A stretch of DNA of 5,244 bases, from the NCBI GenBank assembly GCA_024278285.1, contig JAJRTM010000710.1, positions 1 through 5,244 of the forward strand, in the 5' to 3' direction. Source of the DNA: Planctomycetota bacterium. GTDB taxonomy: Bacteria; Planctomycetota; Planctomycetia; Planctomycetales; Planctomycetaceae. The notes below the pieces were generated by a model. The model was not told where the DNA came from. It saw only the letters and a list, made by a program, of their open reading frames with translations, and searched no databases. Positions 1 through 5,244 of the stretch are shown here, piece by piece (within the stretch, counting starts at the first letter, position 1; each line of letters opens with the position of its first letter). A program made the translations under genes and the position numbers.

Positions 1-255
1 CTGAAACATATTCTAGAACGACATCATCCATCGTTTTGGAATGGAACAGTGAAAGCCGCACAATCATTTTTCCCCAAGAATATGTCAATCAGCGAAGTAC
101 AGTCAGCAATTGCACAAGTACTCAGACAAAATCGTGTTAAAACAGCAAAAATTGGAAGTAATGGTTCTGGGCAAGTAGAAGGTTTCGTAAATGGTGTAAA
201 ATATATTCTTGGAATAAAGAATGGGCGAGTTGCTCAGTTCTATCCCGTTTATTAA
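1..255 (+). CDS. C-terminal fragment of a probable polymorphic toxin (EndoU/BECR-like RNase tip)
   Basis: The frame is open from the first base to the TAA at 253-255, giving 84 residues, so the gene begins outside the window. A GTG at 49 is in frame, but it would cut off the conserved-looking His-rich start, so I do not take it as the real start. Visible landmarks are KHILERHHPSFW at residues 2-13 (candidate catalytic His3, His8, His9), QSFFPKNMS near 21-29, a helical stretch, and a C-terminal beta-rich end GFVNGVKYILGIKNGRVAQF. An N-terminal His motif, then FP..MS, then G.V.GV......NGRV...YP at the extreme C terminus resembles bacterial EndoU-type RNase toxin tips of the barnase/EndoU/colicin/RelE fold; this is recalled family layout, not a search result. 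Such domains sit at the end of large Rhs, CdiA or similar toxins. The small downstream gene fits an immunity partner. Local DNA is AT-rich. Confidence is good for a toxin C terminus and lower for the exact nuclease family. Confidence 0.6.
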   Translation: MKHILERHHPSFWNGTVKAAQSFFPKNMSISEVQSAIAQVLRQNRVKTAKIGSNGSGQVEGFVNGVKYILGIKNGRVAQFYPVY

Positions 256-260
256 ATTAT

Positions 261-265
261 AGGAG
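261..265 (+). promoter_or_regulatory. Ribosome binding site of the putative immunity gene
   Basis: AGGAG lies 5 nt before the ATG at 271, inside the 15-nt gap after the toxin stop codon. It fixes the start of the downstream gene and suggests that both genes share a transcript while the second is translated independently and strongly. Confidence 0.7.
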
Positions 266-270
266 TCAAG

Positions 271-723
271 ATGGATACAGAGGTTAAGACCTTACTGAAA
301 ATTGGTGATGAATTCATAAACATTAATGACTTTACAGGAGAGATTCCGGATGAATTCTACATAAATGGTGCCATTATTTGTCGAATTAACAACCAGAAAC
401 TGTTTAATGAAACGCACTGGGATTTAGTTGATCAATTGTGGGCATACATACTTCAAGGGTTGGAGTCATTGCAGTCTGATACGGACTTTTCTATTTATTT
501 TCCAGATCAGCCATTGCAGTTGTCTTTTTGCTTATTAAATCCCAAAGTGGTTGAAGTTATTCTTGGAAACAAACAATTTAGATTTGAACGAACCATTTTT
601 TTTAGAACTCTTGCTTTAGGGGCGGAGAATTTTTTCCTGCGAATGAAAGTTTTATTACCTAATGACATTCCATCATGGGAAATAGAACTAAATAAAGCAA
701 AAAAGATATTATTGTCTCAGTGA
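271..723 (+). CDS. Small cytosolic protein, probable immunity protein for the upstream toxin
   Basis: The gene encodes 150 residues and starts at an ATG with a strong AGGAG site. I do not recognise a named family. The protein has no signal peptide or clear membrane segment and looks like a soluble alpha/beta protein: an acidic N-terminal part (KIGDEFININDFTGEIPDEF), a helix around WDLVDQLWAYILQGLESL (residues 51-68), a strand-like FSIYFPDQPLQLSF segment (73-86), and a basic C-terminal helix ending KKILLSQ. The assignment rests on context: it lies 15 nt after a toxin-like C terminus on the same strand, has similar AT-rich composition, and has the size usual for immunity proteins. In such pairs the partner binds and neutralises the toxin domain in the cytoplasm, protecting the producer and its kin. 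An unrelated hypothetical gene cannot be excluded. Confidence 0.6.
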   Translation: MDTEVKTLLKIGDEFININDFTGEIPDEFYINGAIICRINNQKLFNETHWDLVDQLWAYILQGLESLQSDTDFSIYFPDQPLQLSFCLLNPKVVEVILGNKQFRFERTIFFRTLALGAENFFLRMKVLLPNDIPSWEIELNKAKKILLSQ

Positions 724-739
724 CGTAGCGTGGTGAAAT

Positions 740-770
740 GTAGGTTGGGATAGCGAATGCGTATCCCAAC
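740..770 (+). repeat. REP-like GTAG-headed palindrome, possible terminator
   Basis: GTAG at 740-743 directly abuts a perfect 9-bp stem, GTTGGGATA (744-752) with TATCCCAAC (762-770), enclosing a 9-nt loop. A conserved GTAG tetranucleotide 5' of an imperfect palindrome is the signature of bacterial REP elements mobilised by RAYT (REP-associated tyrosine) transposases. It begins 17 nt after the stop of the putative immunity gene and is followed by TTTT, so it may also work as a weak intrinsic terminator. No RAYT gene is in the window. Confidence 0.6.
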
Positions 771-778
771 TTTTATGG

Positions 779-1123
779 GTGGTTCCCTCAAAACTCTCGA
801 AACGAATCGTAAGACGTTACGCAATGATCGAGCGGTTGCTTCGGCATCCCAATCGTTGGTGGATCAACAACATCTGGAAGAGGGAGACTTACAGCGAAGA
901 TGCTAACGGGGTTGGCGTCTGGACAGCCGGGACGGCTCCGGCGGATCGTTATAACGAGGTGACCATTACGGTTCCCACCGGTTTGAAGCCGGATGCTTCG
1001 CGCGATCCGGAATCTGCGGAGTTGAGAGTCGCAGCGGAGCAGTTTGATGGAACCATCAATCTGAACAACGCCTTCGGCAGCGACGTAGGGTACGCTGTGC
1101 GTACCACGATTGAAGGGTTGTGA
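779..1123 (+). pseudogene. Unrecognised ORF fragment ending inside a REP-like element
   Basis: An open frame of 114 codons runs from a GTG at 779 (or an ATG at 824) to the TGA at 1121-1123. Neither start has a visible Shine-Dalgarno sequence, and the GTG sits only 8 nt beyond the preceding hairpin. The codons from about 860 to 1080 look truly coding, rich in GC at third positions, and the translation contains WTAGTAPADRYNEVTITV and LRVAAEQFDGTINLNNAFG, which read like a real soluble protein. I do not recognise the family. The last dozen codons (GYAVRTTIEGL) lie in or just beyond the palindrome at 1085-1105, so the native 3' end was probably replaced. This is best read as an internal or 3' piece of a gene left in a rearranged region. 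A short intact gene is the alternative. Confidence 0.35.
1085..1105 (+). repeat. REP-like palindrome, copy A (forward)
   Basis: GTAG at 1085-1088 is followed directly by a perfect 7-bp stem, GGTACGC (1089-1095) with GCGTACC (1099-1105), around a TGT loop. It belongs to the same sequence family as the inverted copy at 1167-1183: stem length and loop are identical, and the differing stem positions are compensated on the other arm. Confidence 0.6.
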
Positions 1124-1166
1124 ATGCTATAATGGCTATGTTTCAATTAGGTTGAGAATCACAATT

Positions 1167-1187
1167 GGTGTGCACAGCACACCCTTA
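1167..1187 (-). repeat. REP-like palindrome, copy B (reverse)
   Basis: Read on the minus strand, an AAGGGTGTGCTGTGCACACC core forms a 7-bp stem, GGTGTGC with GCACACC (plus-strand positions 1167-1173 and 1177-1183), with loop TGT. It matches copy A at 1085-1105 except for two compensated stem pairs. The GTAG head is degenerate here (TAAG at the equivalent place). With copy A it makes a tail-to-tail inverted pair about 60 nt apart, like the paired REPs of BIME units. Confidence 0.5.
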
Positions 1188-1506
1188 TAGTATCCCCCGA
1201 GGGGTTCGGGAGGTCGTTGGAGAGGGGAGTGGGAGTTTGTATTCTTCCCGACGGACAGCTCCAGCGCTAAAGCCGAGCGAGCGAATTTTTCTCTTTTTTT
1301 TCTCGCTAAACTGTTCCCCAAGGATCTTATTATCTCAAAAGCACGCATCACCTGGTTACGAATTGCACACCCGATCACTTAGACGATTACGCATAGAGTT
1401 TCGAACCAGGTGATGCCTTTGAATGCAAAACGAATCACTCCAGATGCTGACGCTTTAACGTCTCATTCTATTTTTTTGATTGCCCTACTCTTTGTGTGGA
1501 TTGATT
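1188..1506. other. Intergenic stretch without a supportable gene
   Basis: Short open frames exist on both strands but have no ribosome binding sites and no protein-like translation. The stretch holds a purine-rich block at about 1199-1240, a pyrimidine-rich run at 1286-1302 flanked by a weak 6-bp inverted repeat (AGCGAG at 1276, CTCGCT at 1302), and the long inverted repeat at 1345-1416. On the minus strand it lies where the rest of the broken serine hydrolase should have been, but no further part of that protein could be recognised. Confidence 0.5.
1345..1416. repeat. 72-bp inverted-repeat element
   Basis: GCATCACCTGGTT at 1345-1357 is repeated exactly as its reverse complement at 1404-1416. 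With a one-base bulge (A1358) the arms extend to 17 bp, reaching CGAA at 1359-1362 and TTCG at 1400-1403, separated by a 37-nt interior. The outer flanks also show partial inverted similarity (TCAAAA at 1335 against TTTGAA at 1418). Arms this long and exact are unlikely by chance. It may be a small non-autonomous mobile element, a recombination or protein-binding site, or a structured RNA. It is not a classical terminator, because the loop is long and no T-run follows. Confidence 0.6.
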
Positions 1507-1824
1507 TTATAAAGTTTTCTTTTTTCCGTCGCAATCAAAGCACAACAGCCCCCGGCATTTTTTTCGCGAAAGACCTTCGGCTACAATTTCATCAATAATT
1601 TGTAACCGTGCCGAATCCATTCCCAGCTTTTCAGGCATGCAACTTGGCAATGTTGCACTGTTTTGTGGTTCGTCTGCATGGCAGATGATGTTTGTGTTGA
1701 TTAAACAGGAAAGCAAATAAGTTATAATGGTCAGACGAAGTAAACCAGCTATGTTTTTCTCGCTTTTTCTGAGAAGGTGTTTGTGGGCAAGGTGATAATA
1801 TGAAGTATTGAAGCTGACCAGCAT
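1494..1824 (-). pseudogene. N-terminal remnant of a secreted serine hydrolase (beta-lactamase/class C family)
   Basis: Starting from the ATG at 1822-1824, the frame gives a basic segment, then a hydrophobic stretch (IAGLLRLTIITYLLSCLI), then HADEP, resembling a signal peptide and cleavage region. PEKLGMDSARLQIIDEIV and AEGLSRKK follow, which is the typical opening of class C beta-lactamase-like serine hydrolases. The expected continuation, MPGAVVL, is present in another frame at 1558-1538, and IATEKRKLYK in the third frame from 1535. The first shift falls in a run of seven A's, where eight would restore SRKKMPGAVV. The frame as it stands ends at a TAA at 1507-1509. The catalytic Ser-x-x-Lys motif and the remaining 250 or more residues are absent, so no active enzyme can be made. 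The start codon lies only 5 nt after the stop of the upstream LRR gene, so the two may once have been cotranscribed. The true original start is uncertain. Confidence 0.65.
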
Positions 1825-1829
1825 CGCGA

Positions 1830-2555
1830 CTACGGACCTGCCGAAGACCAGTCGATCTTACACGTCGGCAGTGCCGCTTCCAGATCTTTAATCCCTTCCG
1901 CAGTTACTCGTGTTGATTTGAGATACAGATATTTCAGGTTTGGCATCCTTTTCAGATGAACCAGTCCAGCATCGCTTATGTCTGTGTTGTTGAAGTACAG
2001 GATTCTAAGATTCGTCATTTTATCTAGATGGGCCAGTCCTGCATCTGTAATGGCTGTGTCTTGAAGAGCGAGTTCTGTTAAGTTTGTCAGCGATTTGAGA
2101 TGCAGTAAGCCGTCATCAGTAATCAATAAACTGCTTATTCTCAGGCGATTAAGATTTGACATCTCTTTTAAGTGAATCAGGCAGTCATCGGTCAGTTTAT
2201 CGGAATCGAGCGCCAGGCCATCCGGGTTAACCAACTTCTTCAGGGCAGCTACCTTCTCTTCATTAACTGTTGGCCCGCTCAGCATAACAAGTGTAATATC
2301 CCCAACAGCCGAGCCGAACAAGCCATCATTAAATGATTTTTGTAGTCCCTCGGGCAAAAAACTTAATAGTACCCCAGGTTCTGTTTCGACATATCCCCCC
2401 ATTGCTCTGATCTGTTTGATCGTCCGGTAATTTTGTACATACGGAATTGCGATGGCAAACAGAATCAGGACGAAAGCAAATATAATTCCGGAAACGATCC
2501 ACCACTTCCCGAACGTCTGGCGAGTTTCTTTTGGAATGGCGCCTGTTTCGTTCAT
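1830..2555 (-). CDS. Membrane-anchored leucine-rich repeat protein
   Basis: The gene encodes 241 residues and is intact. Residues 1-17 are polar, 18-40 form one strong transmembrane helix (WWIVSGIIFAFVLILFAIAI), and the rest is probably exposed outside the cytoplasm. A conserved-looking linker, RTIKQIRAMGGYV (44-56), precedes the repeats; similar IxAxGG linkers occur in many planctomycete LRR proteins. From residue 121 there are four exact 24-residue repeats (121-144, 145-168, 169-192, 193-216) and a partial fifth (217-234), with the pattern (L/I)(T/S)D.GL.HL..(L/M).NL..L.L, the ribonuclease-inhibitor-like subtype. Such repeats are binding scaffolds; the ligand is unknown and no enzymatic domain is present. 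The start at 2555 is supported by GAGG 10 nt upstream. A broken gene ends 23 nt upstream on the same strand, and the serine hydrolase remnant begins 5 nt downstream, so this is the only intact member of a former gene cluster. Confidence 0.85.
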   Translation of the reverse strand: MNETGAIPKETRQTFGKWWIVSGIIFAFVLILFAIAIPYVQNYRTIKQIRAMGGYVETEPGVLLSFLPEGLQKSFNDGLFGSAVGDITLVMLSGPTVNEEKVAALKKLVNPDGLALDSDKLTDDCLIHLKEMSNLNRLRISSLLITDDGLLHLKSLTNLTELALQDTAITDAGLAHLDKMTNLRILYFNNTDISDAGLVHLKRMPNLKYLYLKSTRVTAEGIKDLEAALPTCKIDWSSAGP

Positions 2556-2565
2556 TTAGTTTTGT

Positions 2566-2569
2566 CCTC
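2566..2569 (-). promoter_or_regulatory. Ribosome binding site of the LRR gene
   Basis: GAGG on the minus strand lies 10 nt before the ATG at 2555. It supports that start over the overlapping frame that begins at 2571. Confidence 0.5.
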
Positions 2570-2578
2570 ATCGGTAGC

Positions 2579-2892
2579 TCACTCGGAAAACCTGCTCCAG
2601 TGATTGTCGGGAATTTTCAGCTCAACTGCAAGCCGATCACGGTTTTCCAGACTACGTTGTCCAGCCCACCTACGCAGTCGCCTTTGGCTTGCCGTTAAAC
2701 GATTGCATATTGTTGAGTTTGGGCAGCATCGAGCATTTCTTCTCGTGTTAAAGGGTTTCGGTCCAGTCTACGATACCGTCGAAGGTAGTGTTGAACCCTC
2801 TGTTTGGTCCGCAATTGCAGACCCCGTAACAATATATTCTGGGACAAAATTGAAAACAGAGGGGAATTCCGGCTATTCGCTCTTGTCCGATA
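2579..2892 (-). pseudogene. Broken gene upstream of the LRR gene, product unrecognised
   Basis: Two minus-strand frames give protein-like sequence that joins across a single frameshift. The first is open from 2892 and reads YLRRYRRLDRNPLTREEM then LDAAQTQQYAIV before a TAA at 2695-2697. The second, one base out, picks up at about 2699 with RLTASQRRLRRWAGQRSL and continues ENRDRLAVELKIPDNHWSRF, ending at a TGA at 2579-2581. The combined product is very basic and arginine-rich with a hydrophilic C terminus. I do not recognise the family, and no start codon with a ribosome binding site is evident, so the 5' end may be lost too. Its stop is 23 nt before the LRR start, suggesting a former operon. 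The plus-strand frame at 2604-2906 is its antisense shadow. The main doubt is whether the upstream half (2790-2892) is coding at all. Confidence 0.35.
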
Positions 2893-2902
2893 TCAGGAAA
2901 TC

Positions 2903-2930
2903 GTGACAATCCCCTGATTGAAATGATAAG
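2903..2930 (+). promoter_or_regulatory. Candidate sigma-70-type promoter for sucA
   Basis: GTGACA at 2903-2908 (5 of 6 to the -35 consensus) and GATAAG at 2925-2930 (4 of 6 to the -10 consensus) are separated by 16 nt and lie 49 nt before the sucA start. This is only a match to general consensus; planctomycete promoters are poorly characterised. Confidence 0.3.
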
Positions 2931-2966
2931 TGTGCTCACCGCAACAGACTCCTTCAGATACCAGCC

Positions 2967-2970
2967 AGGA
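2967..2970 (+). promoter_or_regulatory. Ribosome binding site of sucA
   Basis: AGGA followed by an A-rich spacer lies 9 nt before the ATG at 2980 and supports that start codon. Confidence 0.6.
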
Positions 2971-2979
2971 AAAAAGTCG

Positions 2980-5244
<2,265 letters not shown>

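Noticed and set aside
49..255. GTG at 49 as the start of a standalone 68-residue gene
   Set aside because: The frame is open to the window edge, no ribosome binding site precedes the GTG, and the motif-bearing residues KHILERHHP lie before it.
1128..1133. TATAAT box between the two REP-like hairpins
   Set aside because: No convincing -35 partner at the right spacing and no downstream gene; AT-rich chance match.
1276..1307. Possible terminator around the T-run, with AGCGAG and CTCGCT arms
   Set aside because: The T-run is in the loop rather than after the stem, the stem is only 6 bp, and no intact gene ends here.
1136..1413. Overlapping ORFs on both strands at 1136-1378 and 1165-1413
   Set aside because: No ribosome binding sites; the translations run through palindromes and low-complexity pyrimidine tracts and resemble no protein.
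1697..1728. TTGATT and TATAAT resembling a plus-strand promoter
   Set aside because: The spacer is 20 nt, the site lies antisense within the serine hydrolase remnant, and no gene follows on the plus strand.
2604..2906. Plus-strand 100-residue ORF
   Set aside because: Its translation is arginine/leucine-rich in the manner of an antisense reading, and the minus-strand frames opposite look more like real protein.

Overview
The window looks like a planctomycete chromosome segment. The evidence is a single-pass membrane protein carrying 24-residue leucine-rich repeats of the type abundant in Planctomycetes, a decayed serine hydrolase of a kind common there, and an ordinary 2-oxoglutarate dehydrogenase E1 gene. 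Genus-level placement cannot be supported from the sequence alone.

Layout. (1) Positions 1-723 are AT-rich. They hold the 3' end of a gene that reads like the C-terminal toxin tip of a polymorphic toxin, followed 15 nt later by a small gene with a strong ribosome binding site that is probably its immunity partner. (2) Positions 724-1506 are an accessory or debris zone with much higher local GC. It contains a REP-like GTAG-headed hairpin just after the immunity gene, an unrecognised ORF fragment whose 3' end runs into a second REP-like hairpin, a third hairpin of the same family in the opposite orientation, and a longer inverted repeat (1345-1416). (3) Positions 1494-1824 (minus) are the N-terminal remnant of a secreted serine hydrolase (beta-lactamase/class C family), broken by at least two frameshifts. 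(4) Positions 1830-2555 (minus) encode an intact membrane-anchored LRR protein. Directly upstream of it, 2579-2892 (minus) looks like another broken gene. (5) From 2980 to the right edge (plus) runs sucA, the E1 component of 2-oxoglutarate dehydrogenase, complete at its N terminus and cut by the window end after 755 codons.

How it fits together. The toxin and immunity genes form a plausible functional pair. sucA is a housekeeping TCA-cycle gene with its own candidate promoter, divergent from the LRR cluster. Between them lies a stretch of decayed genes and palindromic repeats, as expected where accessory DNA is gained and lost. No tRNA, rRNA, CRISPR array or intact transposase was seen.
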